From a virus: a DNA stretch of 30,898 nt. Location of the stretch: the IMG/VR virus record IMGVR_UViG_3300015204_000007, positions 1 through 30,898 of that record; one strand, given 5' to 3'. Positions 21,046 through 27,096 of the stretch are shown piece by piece. The position numbers and the translations under genes were made by a program. The stretch's first letter is position 1. Every line of letters starts with the position of its first letter. A model generated the notes under the pieces. It was not told the origin of the DNA. It saw nothing but the letters and a program-made list of their open reading frames with translations, and did no database searches.

Positions 21046-21443
21046 ATGTTAAAGAATTTATTATGGCTAATTTTGATTCAAAGTGGGCCGGTGACGCCCG
21101 GCACCCTCTCAAGGTGGGGGACGTTGGATTTTTATTGGCACTGACCCCTGCGGCATTCTGGGGCGCGCGATTCCATCCGCGCCAGAGACTCGAGATTAGG
21201 CCGCACCCTGTCCGCGTAGCGGGGACACTGGAAGAAGTGCTGTATGGCGTCATACCGGGCGAGAGGACTGAGGTAGAGGCCCTCGGCGTTGCCAGGGTGC
21301 TGGAAGTATCTGCCAATGGCCGGGGACGCGTACAGAGCCTCTGGGGGGACGACGCGGTCATTGCCCTAGATCAACTGGCGTATCCCGACCTGGCGGACGA
21401 CCTGTACATTGGTAGTGAACCCTACGAAACAAACGACACCTAG
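21042..21443 (+). CDS. hypothetical protein, 133 residues
   Basis: Start overlaps the previous stop as ATGA with AAGGAAAAG ahead. Beta-rich body with G-D-V-G-F-L-L-A-L, H-P-R-Q-R-L-E-I-R-P, V-A-G-T-L-E-E-V-L-Y-G-V and G-V-A-R-V-L-E-V-S suggests a small barrel. The acidic C-terminus ends D-L-Y-I-G-S-E-P-Y. No family recognised. This is the last gene before the sigma70-type promoter at 21580. Confidence 0.68.
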   Translation: MNVKEFIMANFDSKWAGDARHPLKVGDVGFLLALTPAAFWGARFHPRQRLEIRPHPVRVAGTLEEVLYGVIPGERTEVEALGVARVLEVSANGRGRVQSLWGDDAVIALDQLAYPDLADDLYIGSEPYETNDT

Positions 21444-21461
21444 GGTAGGCCGGACAAAATA

Positions 21462-21590
21462 ATGCCGCCATCAAGTGGAGAACTTGTGGCGGCTGTTGTC
21501 TTGCCACTCGGCGGGTGGCTTGTGGTGGGAGTCGGTTTTAACCCGACAAATACCATCATAGCATACGTTTCGTTGGTGATTGACAAGTAA
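21462..21590 (+). CDS. possible 42-residue hydrophobic protein
   Basis: A short frame from ATG 21462 encodes MPPSSGELVAAVVLPLGGWL followed by a second apolar stretch and V-I-D-K. It could be a single-pass membrane peptide. There is no well-placed ribosome-binding site, and its end overlaps a promoter -35 element. Weak candidate; the 190-bp stretch otherwise holds only that promoter. Confidence 0.3.
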   Translation: MPPSSGELVAAVVLPLGGWLVVGVGFNPTNTIIAYVSLVIDK

Positions 21591-21608
21591 GGAATATACG
21601 CGTATAAC
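21580..21608 (+). promoter_or_regulatory. sigma70-type promoter
   Basis: TTGACA (perfect -35), a 17-base spacer and TATAAC (five of six) form a strong host-type promoter. Transcription would begin near 21615, about 20 bases before the next ribosome-binding site, and serve the run of small genes from 21636 onwards. Confidence 0.8.
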
Positions 21609-21635
21609 TCCACAAAGATACTCAAGGAAACTGAA

Positions 21636-21809
21636 ATGACTAGTAAAAAAGACGTTTGGAGAACCCGTTGGAATACCCGGTATGTCCCAGGACAGATACA
21701 GGTATCTACCCGCCGCACAATAGGCAGCGGGCTGCTGATTGAAGAAATTGTACTGGAACGAAAGCCACTGAATTTAGCGCGCTACATGCGGCAGCCGGAT
21801 CAAAGATGA
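21636..21809 (+). CDS. small basic protein (57 residues)
   Basis: AAGGAA six bases before ATG 21636 and the promoter just upstream make this a convincing first gene. The product starts MTSKKDVWRTRWNTRYVPGQ and is Arg/Lys-rich throughout with a short hydrophobic core (G-L-L-I-E-E-I-V-L). It ends in an ATGA overlap with the next gene. A positively charged early peptide of this size may bind nucleic acid or a host protein; no family recognised. Confidence 0.7.
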   Translation: MTSKKDVWRTRWNTRYVPGQIQVSTRRTIGSGLLIEEIVLERKPLNLARYMRQPDQR

Positions 21810-21955
21810 TTACACTAGCGCAGTACCTGGAGATATTTTCGATTGGGTCGCTAATGCTTGTATTTGCGCTTACCGCATTGTCGGTAGCGTATGCAGTCCT
21901 TTTGCTTTGTACGGTAATAGCACTGTTTACGGGAGACGACCATGAGCATTCATAA
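21806..21955 (+). CDS. small membrane protein (49 residues)
   Basis: Starts in the ATGA overlap. Almost the whole sequence is hydrophobic (about residues 10-43, with S-L-M-L-V-F-A-L-T-A-L), giving one long or two short transmembrane helices. The tail G-D-D-H-E-H-S is acidic/His-rich. Size resembles phage-encoded membrane peptides that alter host envelope functions. Function unknown. Confidence 0.6.
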   Translation: MITLAQYLEIFSIGSLMLVFALTALSVAYAVLLLCTVIALFTGDDHEHS

Positions 21956-22118
21956 GCTAGACTGCGGCTGTAGAGTGAACGACTTTGATCGCTTTGTGTC
22001 CATGTGCGACGCCTGCCAGAAACAGTTTACAGACCTGCACGCGGTAGCCAAGATATACCACGACGAAGGCCAGTTCGCTGAATTTGTTAACGTTGAAAAG
22101 GAGTCAGCCATCGCATGA
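21942..22118 (+). CDS. small zinc-binding-type protein (58 residues)
   Basis: GGGAG six bases before ATG 21942. The sequence begins with L-D-C-G-C (C8, C10) and then M-C-D-A-C (C22, C25), a plausible four-Cys zinc site, followed by a helix H-A-V-A-K-I-Y-H. The frame overlaps the preceding gene by 14 bases and ends in an ATGA overlap with the next, supporting a real gene despite its size. Confidence 0.68.
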   Translation: MSIHKLDCGCRVNDFDRFVSMCDACQKQFTDLHAVAKIYHDEGQFAEFVNVEKESAIA

Positions 22119-22513
22119 AAACTCAAGAAGAAATTAAAAGTACGGTAAAGTCCAAGGCGGAGCTGCGGGAAGAGCAACTGAGGGATGAGTGTTTTTATTT
22201 AGCCACATTGGATATGGATTCAGATTTATCGGCGCTAAAAGAACAAAACGTAAAACAGCAATTTGAAATTGAAAAGCTAAAGGCGCAGATTGCAACGCAA
22301 CTTATTCAATTAAATGAAGCCGACGTTTCGGGAACGCAGCTTTTGCTGCAATGCAAAAGACTTAGAGCGGCATATGGGGATAAGCAAATTGAAATTGTGA
22401 AATTAAAGTCTCAGGCTAGATTTCAAAAAGCCTTTGCTGGACAAAACTTTAAAATGGAAATTGCGTGGCACGCAGGGCGTTGCCCAGACACCAGCAACAG
22501 CACCAGAAAATAG
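22115..22513 (+). CDS. coiled-coil protein, 132 residues
   Basis: Long uninterrupted charged helix with heptad hydrophobics (A-L-K-E-Q-N-V-K-Q-Q-F-E-I-E-K-L-K-A-Q-I and I-E-I-V-K-L-K-S-Q-A), then a short C-terminal tail with H-A-G-R-C-P. AAGGAG stands eleven bases before the ATG. The coding DNA is more A-rich than its neighbours. Probably an oligomeric scaffold or anti-host factor; nothing more specific is visible. Confidence 0.68.
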   Translation: MKTQEEIKSTVKSKAELREEQLRDECFYLATLDMDSDLSALKEQNVKQQFEIEKLKAQIATQLIQLNEADVSGTQLLLQCKRLRAAYGDKQIEIVKLKSQARFQKAFAGQNFKMEIAWHAGRCPDTSNSTRK

Positions 22514-22564
22514 TTCAAATGGTATCAGTCATTGGCGTAAAATTGGACGCAAGCTGGACTTAAC

Positions 22565-22580
22565 ATTACAAAACTGTAAT
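22565..22580. other. short AT-rich inverted repeat upstream of a promoter
   Basis: ATTACA and TGTAAT flank AAAC, about 10 bases before the -35 of the candidate promoter at 22591. It could be an operator. The 137-bp gap 22514-22650 contains nothing else that I can identify. Confidence 0.3.
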
Positions 22581-22590
22581 TATATGCCCC

Positions 22591-22619
22591 TTGCTATTAT
22601 TTGAGACTTTTGATACAGT
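22591..22619 (+). promoter_or_regulatory. possible sigma70-type promoter
   Basis: TTGCTA, 17 bases, TACAGT. Both boxes are imperfect, but the spacing is ideal and the site lies in the only sizeable gap of this part, upstream of the gene at 22651. Confidence 0.42.
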
Positions 22620-22650
22620 CTGTCTACGGAATTAGCAAACGGAACATGAA

Positions 22651-22905
22651 ATGAAATACGTAAACGATGTTAGAAAATTAAGTGGAAACGCCAAGTACAT
22701 GGGCGTTGTTTTTCAGGGAACGATGGATGAAGCTATTGAGCAGGCGCGCAATATGCCCGACCATGGTTTAGCAGAACAATACACCCCGAAGGGCATTAGT
22801 CGGGACCGGGCAGCACTGTTGCAGCATCTGAACTTGTTAGAAACAGAAGTTGCACCGGTGGGTATTTGGGGTATTGAGTACGCCGAATCGAGGGGCTGGC
22901 TATGA
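22651..22905 (+). CDS. hypothetical protein, 84 residues
   Basis: ATG preceded by GGAA. The sequence MKYVNDVRKLSGNAKYMGVV continues with an acidic helix (T-M-D-E-A-I-E-Q-A-R-N) and ends in V-G-I-W-G-I-E-Y-A-E-S-R-G-W-L. Compact alpha/beta look, no motif recognised. First gene behind a candidate promoter; ends in an ATGA overlap. Confidence 0.65.
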   Translation: MKYVNDVRKLSGNAKYMGVVFQGTMDEAIEQARNMPDHGLAEQYTPKGISRDRAALLQHLNLLETEVAPVGIWGIEYAESRGWL

Positions 22906-23147
22906 GATGCGACGGGGTAAACTTAAAGGGGCGCACAAAAGGCAATGCGTGCCTTGTCCCCGCCACCTATTCAACGCGAGGCCACTGGTACTGCGCGATA
23001 CATTGCGCTGCAATTTCAGGGGAACCCAAGTTGTCCAAAGAAGCAATGCGTATACGGGCGGCTCGACAAAAAGCCGCCAGGCGTGCCTGGTCCGTCAGCA
23101 TAGATGCACTGATGGATCAATCTGATTTTATTGATACCGTGCTATAA
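22902..23147 (+). CDS. small Cys/His protein, probable zinc-binding
   Basis: An 81-residue protein with C3, C17, H28, C31, H34 and C35, including G-N-A-C-L-V-P and G-H-W-Y-C-A-I-H-C, which could build a treble-clef or CCHC-like site. The second half is an Arg/Ala-rich helix (R-I-R-A-A-R-Q-K-A-A-R-R-A-W). GAGGGG stands six bases before the ATG. A nucleic-acid-binding role is plausible. It directly precedes the probable small terminase gene. Confidence 0.65.
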   Translation: MRCDGVNLKGRTKGNACLVPATYSTRGHWYCAIHCAAISGEPKLSKEAMRIRAARQKAARRAWSVSIDALMDQSDFIDTVL

Positions 23148-23180
23148 TGGGAATATCATCCACTACTGAGGTCCGCCCAC

Positions 23181-23789
23181 ATGGCAGACGAGAGCACCCC
23201 TGGCGGGTATTTAGAGGCATTAAACCTAAGACACGAACGCTTCAGGGCGCTGGGGGGAACCCAGGACATTCAGGCGGACATGAGCGTCTTGAACCCGATC
23301 AAAGACGAAATAACGGACCTGCACCGCAAAATAGTGTTCGACCTGGCGTCTGCGGGTCTGTCGAACCAAGACGTGGCGGACGTCATGGGGATCTCCAAGG
23401 AGCGCTTGCAGACCCTATTCGACCGAGAGGTCAAGACCGCCTACCAGTTGTGTCACGCTTCTCTAGCAAGGTCCTTGTACTACATGGGCGTGGCGGGGGA
23501 CGAGAAGGCAGCTACGAACTGGTTAAAACACCACAATCGCTCGAAATGGGCCACCAAGACACAGGTCAGCGGCACCGAGGGCGGGGAACCAATCAAGACC
23601 GAGGACACGGGTTCCCGGGACGTGCTGGCCAAACTTATAGCGGGCATGTCGGTAGCCACCAACCTAGTAAGAAAGACCGGCCCAGCGGCCTTGCCTCAGG
23701 TCAAAGAAGCGGCAGTCAAAACGGTATCCGTGAAAGCCAAAAAACAAACTATGATAAAAAAACCACGCCAGGATACCGAGGGTACTTGA
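23181..23789 (+). CDS. terS: probable terminase small subunit
   Basis: A 202-residue protein with a helix-turn-helix at about 61-80 (S-N-Q-D-V-A-D-V-M-G-I-S-K-E-R-L), then a helical middle with L-A-R-S-L-Y-Y-M-G-V-A-G-D-E-K-A-A-T-N-W and L-K-H-H-N-R-S-K-W. This combination of HTH and oligomerising helices is typical of small terminases, which bind the packaging site and load the large subunit. The C-terminus is basic and probably flexible. GAGG precedes the ATG. The gene lies 1.8 kb upstream of the large subunit instead of next to it. A phage regulator with the same HTH layout is the alternative. Confidence 0.72.
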   Translation: MADESTPGGYLEALNLRHERFRALGGTQDIQADMSVLNPIKDEITDLHRKIVFDLASAGLSNQDVADVMGISKERLQTLFDREVKTAYQLCHASLARSLYYMGVAGDEKAATNWLKHHNRSKWATKTQVSGTEGGEPIKTEDTGSRDVLAKLIAGMSVATNLVRKTGPAALPQVKEAAVKTVSVKAKKQTMIKKPRQDTEGT

Positions 23790-23893
23790 ACGACGTGCAG
23801 CCCCTCGAGGGATTAACGTGCGAAGAATTATCGCGCATAGTGGATGATTTGCCGGGATACTGTCAACACAACAGGAGCATTGAGCATGGTTAA
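23786..23893 (+). CDS. possible 35-residue peptide, TTG start
   Basis: TTG 23786 overlaps the terminase stop (TTGA) with GAGGG four bases ahead. The product reads as a natural acidic helix (C-E-E-L-S-R-I-V-D-D-L-P-G-Y) and ends inside the next gene start. It fills an otherwise empty 96-bp gap. Low confidence because of size and start codon. Confidence 0.35.
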   Translation: MNDVQPLEGLTCEELSRIVDDLPGYCQHNRSIEHG

Positions 23894-24251
23894 CTTTAAA
23901 AATATTCATCGGTCTACTTTTGAACAACGACGCGCTGACCGTCTCAGCGAATCCATGGCGGCGGTTGAAGAGTACCTGGACGACACGGGGCTACCTTTCT
24001 TGGTTCCCGAAAACAATTTAGTGCGCGAAAAAAATTCCGCCCACAATCAAGTTCTAAACGAGCTATACCACGACCGGGCGCGACTCGAGCGGGTAGTGGA
24101 CGACGCGGTAACGCTTATGCGAACGATGCAAGAGTACCTGTCTTGCAACTACGATGAGAACTGGAATCGGTACTGGGACGAAAATTCAATGAACGTTTAC
24201 CTGATGGGGCTAATAGACCAGTTCGACGATTCGCACGGTAAACAAGAATGA
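23886..24251 (+). CDS. hypothetical helical protein, 121 residues
   Basis: ATG 23886 with AGGAG eight bases ahead is preferred over an ATG 14 codons upstream without such a site. Sequence MVNFKNIHRSTFEQRRADRL continues as charged helices (L-Y-H-D-R-A-R-L-E-R-V-V-D-D-A-V) and an acidic, aromatic C-terminal half (Y-D-E-N-W-N-R-Y-W-D-E-N). No family recognised. Overlaps the next gene as ATGA. Confidence 0.66.
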   Translation: MVNFKNIHRSTFEQRRADRLSESMAAVEEYLDDTGLPFLVPENNLVREKNSAHNQVLNELYHDRARLERVVDDAVTLMRTMQEYLSCNYDENWNRYWDENSMNVYLMGLIDQFDDSHGKQE

Positions 24252-24544
24252 GCATCGAAAATACTACTACCGAATCAGAACACGACTGCGGGCACCGCAA
24301 GGTAATAGAGGCCATGCTAGATGCCCTGGTATCGCTAGCTTACAGTGCCGAACATCAGTGGACGGGATTGTCGGCTGACAAGAAGCTGGCGGCAATCTCT
24401 GGGACCATTAATTCTATTATTTTTCATGGATCAAGGGCGTTGCATATTACGTCATTTAATCTTAAATTAAAGAACGGGAAAATGGTCAGCATTACTCCCG
24501 TGGAAGTGAATCCTTTCCCGGAAGATCGGGGTAAACTACATTGA
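24248..24544 (+). CDS. hypothetical protein, 98 residues
   Basis: N-terminus acidic with H-D-C-G-H, then a long helix (K-V-I-E-A-M-L-D-A-L-V-S-L-A-Y) and a short beta region (L-K-N-G-K-M-V-S-I-T-P-V-E-V). Starts in an ATGA overlap. No recognised family. Confidence 0.62.
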   Translation: MSIENTTTESEHDCGHRKVIEAMLDALVSLAYSAEHQWTGLSADKKLAAISGTINSIIFHGSRALHITSFNLKLKNGKMVSITPVEVNPFPEDRGKLH

Positions 24545-24563
24545 ACACTGGGGACATTATCGC

Positions 24564-24863
24564 ATGAAAACCTTGCTGCTGTGCGTAGCGATAGCCGTTC
24601 AAGGCTTTAATGTTTCCAGCGTTACGCAGTTTGCAGATAGAACGACCACGCCACGCGCTTCATTTACTGAGACAGTGGTGTTGTTTTATTTTAAAACTAC
24701 CGACGAAATGGTATCTAGGCTGGTGCTGGTTCCGTCTATGCCGAACCATATCCCGTATCTTTGCTTGCAGATGCAAAACAAGCGCGGCGTAGAATGTTTC
24801 TACATAGGAAAGGACGACGGAGTTACTCAAATTACGGTGATACTGGACGAGGAAAAAACATGA
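24564..24863 (+). CDS. possible exported protein, 99 residues
   Basis: Short N-terminal K then a hydrophobic stretch L-L-L-C-V-A-I-A-V-Q-G suggests a weak signal peptide; the remainder is beta-rich (T-E-T-V-V-L-F-Y-F-K-T, C-F-Y-I-G-K-D-D-G). GGGGA stands upstream of the ATG. Alternatively a cytoplasmic beta protein with a buried first strand. Overlaps the next gene as ATGA. Confidence 0.58.
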   Translation: MKTLLLCVAIAVQGFNVSSVTQFADRTTTPRASFTETVVLFYFKTTDEMVSRLVLVPSMPNHIPYLCLQMQNKRGVECFYIGKDDGVTQITVILDEEKT

Positions 24864-25231
24864 ATATATATGAACCTAGATTTTCGGAATGTCAAATTTT
24901 GCAGCGGCAAGTGCAGGAATTTAAAGATTTAGCGGAATATTGGAGACGCAGTTCGTACAGTTATTTGGATTTAAACCATAAACTTCGAGCGCGGCTAGAT
25001 GCAATGCAAAGTAATCACGCATTGGAACCCTACCCGCTAGCGAACAGGGTAATGCCGGAGGCGCACTGCCCGACCCTACAAGTTGTTAGTCACGAGGACG
25101 ACGTAGAGGCGTTTGTGCCTACCGATTATCAGCACTACTGGACGTGCGCTCACTATCCGAGCGCAATAGACAACTGGGCACATAAATTTAAGCAATCCGA
25201 TTGCCGGTTCTGCAATACAAAAGATGAATAA
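24860..25231 (+). CDS. hypothetical protein with C-terminal Cys/His cluster
   Basis: ATG 24860 lies in the ATGA overlap with GAGGAAAAAA in front; 123 residues. The first third is a coiled-coil-like helix (C-Q-I-L-Q-R-Q-V-Q-E-F-K-D-L-A), and the end holds C-A-H and C-R-F-C, a possible metal site. Overlaps the next small gene by eight bases. No family recognised. Confidence 0.62.
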   Translation: MNIYEPRFSECQILQRQVQEFKDLAEYWRRSSYSYLDLNHKLRARLDAMQSNHALEPYPLANRVMPEAHCPTLQVVSHEDDVEAFVPTDYQHYWTCAHYPSAIDNWAHKFKQSDCRFCNTKDE

Positions 25232-25403
25232 TCTATTACCCTTTAAATTGAAGGCGGCCAAGCAGCCCCCGGCCTGCGATAAGGTGTGGGCGTGCGGCAA
25301 TTGCGGGGAACAATTGTTTTATATTTGCTTGAGGGGCGTTATTGAATGCGCCGAATGCGAGGGCATTGTTGAGAACGTAGCCGTTACGTCTGAAAAAGTA
25401 TGA
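25224..25403 (+). CDS. zinc-ribbon protein (59 residues)
   Basis: Two Cys pairs, C-G-N-C-G (C24, C27) and C-A-E-C-E (C42, C45), with additional C18 and C35, and the core W-A-C-G-N-C-G-E-Q-L-F-Y-I. That core is shared with small zinc-ribbon proteins seen in many phages. No clear ribosome-binding site, but it overlaps both neighbours by a few bases and keeps the chained layout. Probable protein- or nucleic-acid-binding ribbon. Confidence 0.68.
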   Translation: MNNLLPFKLKAAKQPPACDKVWACGNCGEQLFYICLRGVIECAECEGIVENVAVTSEKV

Positions 25404-25579
25404 GCGCACCCCCGCCCGTCGAATACGGGAAAATGCGCGCGTGGGACGCGGCGGGAAATGAACTAACCGAAGTGACGGACGAATCGGATGCGTGCGCCCG
25501 GCACTTGCGACATTTTTTTGACACGACTGAGCGTAGCGACACAATAGATGCATGCAGTCCTCCGACGTCCTTGAAATAG
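25400..25579 (+). CDS. small acidic protein overlapping the terminase start (59 residues)
   Basis: Starts in an ATGA overlap and runs 28 bases into the large terminase gene. Product MSAPPPVEYGKMRAWDAAGN continues D-E-S-D-A-C-A-R-H-L-R-H-F-F. Translation of this frame would bring ribosomes to the terminase start, which has no good site of its own; coupling is the likely reason for the overlap. Function unknown. Confidence 0.52.
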   Translation: MSAPPPVEYGKMRAWDAAGNELTEVTDESDACARHLRHFFDTTERSDTIDACSPPTSLK

Positions 25580-27093
25580 GACTGCGGCAGGGGTTTACGC
25601 AGCCCCAGATTGCATCCGCCCTTCGCAGCCTAGACGAGCTAGACGTAGACCGCCTGGCCTGGATGTGCGGCTGGGTAGACGTGAGACACGAATTTCAGGT
25701 AGTCCCGCCCGGGCAATGGTCCAACTGGCTGGCGCTGGCGGGCAGAGGCAGCGGCAAGACGCGCCTGGGGGCCGAATGGATAGGAATGAATGCCGCTATG
25801 GCCGCCGCAGGTGACCGTAGCCTGGTTATGGCCCCTACCAAGGGGGATATCAGGGAGGTGCTGTTTGAAGGCGACTCGGGCCTCCTGCGCTCGATTCCCC
25901 CTAGCCTAATAAAGTACTACCACAAGTCCCCCAGCCCGGAGATGATGCTGTGCAACGGCGCGCTGATAGGGGGCAAGGCGGCTGTGTCGTTCGAGCGTAC
26001 CAGAGGCCCCCAGTGGTCGCGTGCTTGGGCCGACGAGCTGGCGGCGTGGGGGGAAGACGGCAAGGTGGACCCCGACGAGGTCTGGGACACCATGGTCATG
26101 TCGGTGCGCCTAGGGAAAGATACCCGCATCCTGGCGACGACGACTCCTAAGCCCAAGCCCCTCATTAGGCGGCTACTTGCAGACACCGACACGGTGGTTA
26201 CGACCGCCAGCACCCATGTCAATTTAGACAACCTGAGTCCCGAGTTTGCGCGCCGAATTTTAAAGTACGCGGGCACTAAGATAGGTCGTCAAGAAATATA
26301 TGCGGAGCTAATCGACGCCGAAGATGGCGGAATTATTAAGCGCGAGTGGCTTAACATGTGGCCCGCAAGCAAGCCGCGCCCGGAGTTCGAATACATTGTT
26401 ACGAGCCTAGACACGGCATTTTCGGAGGAAAGTTACAACAAAAAGAAGCAAACAAGTGACCCTAGCGCGTCCTCTACCTGGGGTTGCTTTAGATACAAGG
26501 GTAAGCCGGGTATCATGCTGCTGGATTGCTGGCACGAGCGCCTAGGGCTACCGGACCTGGTGGACAAGGTCAAACTTGAGAGCGGTTCCCGGTACGGAAC
26601 GTCCGACAAGGGGCCACAGATTGCGCCCTCGAGCGTCCCCAAGTGGGTTAAGGGGCCGCGCCCCAAGCCTATAACGGGCAAGGGAATTGACGTTATTGTG
26701 ATCGAGGGTAAGGCCTCTGGCAAGTCCCTGCGGCAGTACCTGGCCAAGGCGGGCATAATGACCCAGGAATTTAACCCGGGGCGCGCCGACAAACTTACCC
26801 GTGGGCACGTAGTAAGCCCGATTGCTAGTAATGGTATAATCTGGATACCGGAGTCAAATAGTCGTCCCGGTAAATTTATGACCTGGGCGGAGCCTCTGGT
26901 AGAGCAATTGTGCAGCTACAATGGCCCCGGCTCCGTTCTGCATGACGACTTGTACGACACCACGACCCAGGCATGGCGCGTGATAGACTGGCAATGGCTG
27001 CATCACTTAGAAGAAGCCAAGCGAGTGAAAAATAGTCCGGAAGTCCCCCAGCAGCCCCAGCGTCGCCCCACCACTAACCCCTACTCGGAATAA
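25552..27093 (+). CDS. terL: terminase large subunit
   Basis: A 513-residue packaging motor. ATPase: Walker A G-R-G-S-G-K-T (64-70), Walker B R-A-W-A-D-E-L (157-163), coupling motif A-T-T-T-P-K (195-200). Nuclease: S-L-D-T-A-F (D287), V-I-E-G-K-A-S-G (E385) and H-D-D-L-Y-D (D465/D466), the three acidic positions of the RNase H-like domain. The length is normal for phage TerL; residues about 342-377 form an extra Gly/Pro-rich loop within the nuclease domain. It translocates DNA into the prohead and cuts the concatemer. It is followed three bases later by the portal gene, its physical partner. The start lacks a strong ribosome-binding site. Confidence 0.96.
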   Translation: MQSSDVLEIGLRQGFTQPQIASALRSLDELDVDRLAWMCGWVDVRHEFQVVPPGQWSNWLALAGRGSGKTRLGAEWIGMNAAMAAAGDRSLVMAPTKGDIREVLFEGDSGLLRSIPPSLIKYYHKSPSPEMMLCNGALIGGKAAVSFERTRGPQWSRAWADELAAWGEDGKVDPDEVWDTMVMSVRLGKDTRILATTTPKPKPLIRRLLADTDTVVTTASTHVNLDNLSPEFARRILKYAGTKIGRQEIYAELIDAEDGGIIKREWLNMWPASKPRPEFEYIVTSLDTAFSEESYNKKKQTSDPSASSTWGCFRYKGKPGIMLLDCWHERLGLPDLVDKVKLESGSRYGTSDKGPQIAPSSVPKWVKGPRPKPITGKGIDVIVIEGKASGKSLRQYLAKAGIMTQEFNPGRADKLTRGHVVSPIASNGIIWIPESNSRPGKFMTWAEPLVEQLCSYNGPGSVLHDDLYDTTTQAWRVIDWQWLHHLEEAKRVKNSPEVPQQPQRRPTTNPYSE

Positions 27094-27096
27094 TTC

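Noticed and set aside
23147-23893. 248-codon open frame overlapping the probable small terminase
   Set aside because: Its product is a Gly/Arg/Pro-rich run without secondary-structure pattern, typical of a +1 shadow of a GC-rich gene; only its last 35 codons might be used.
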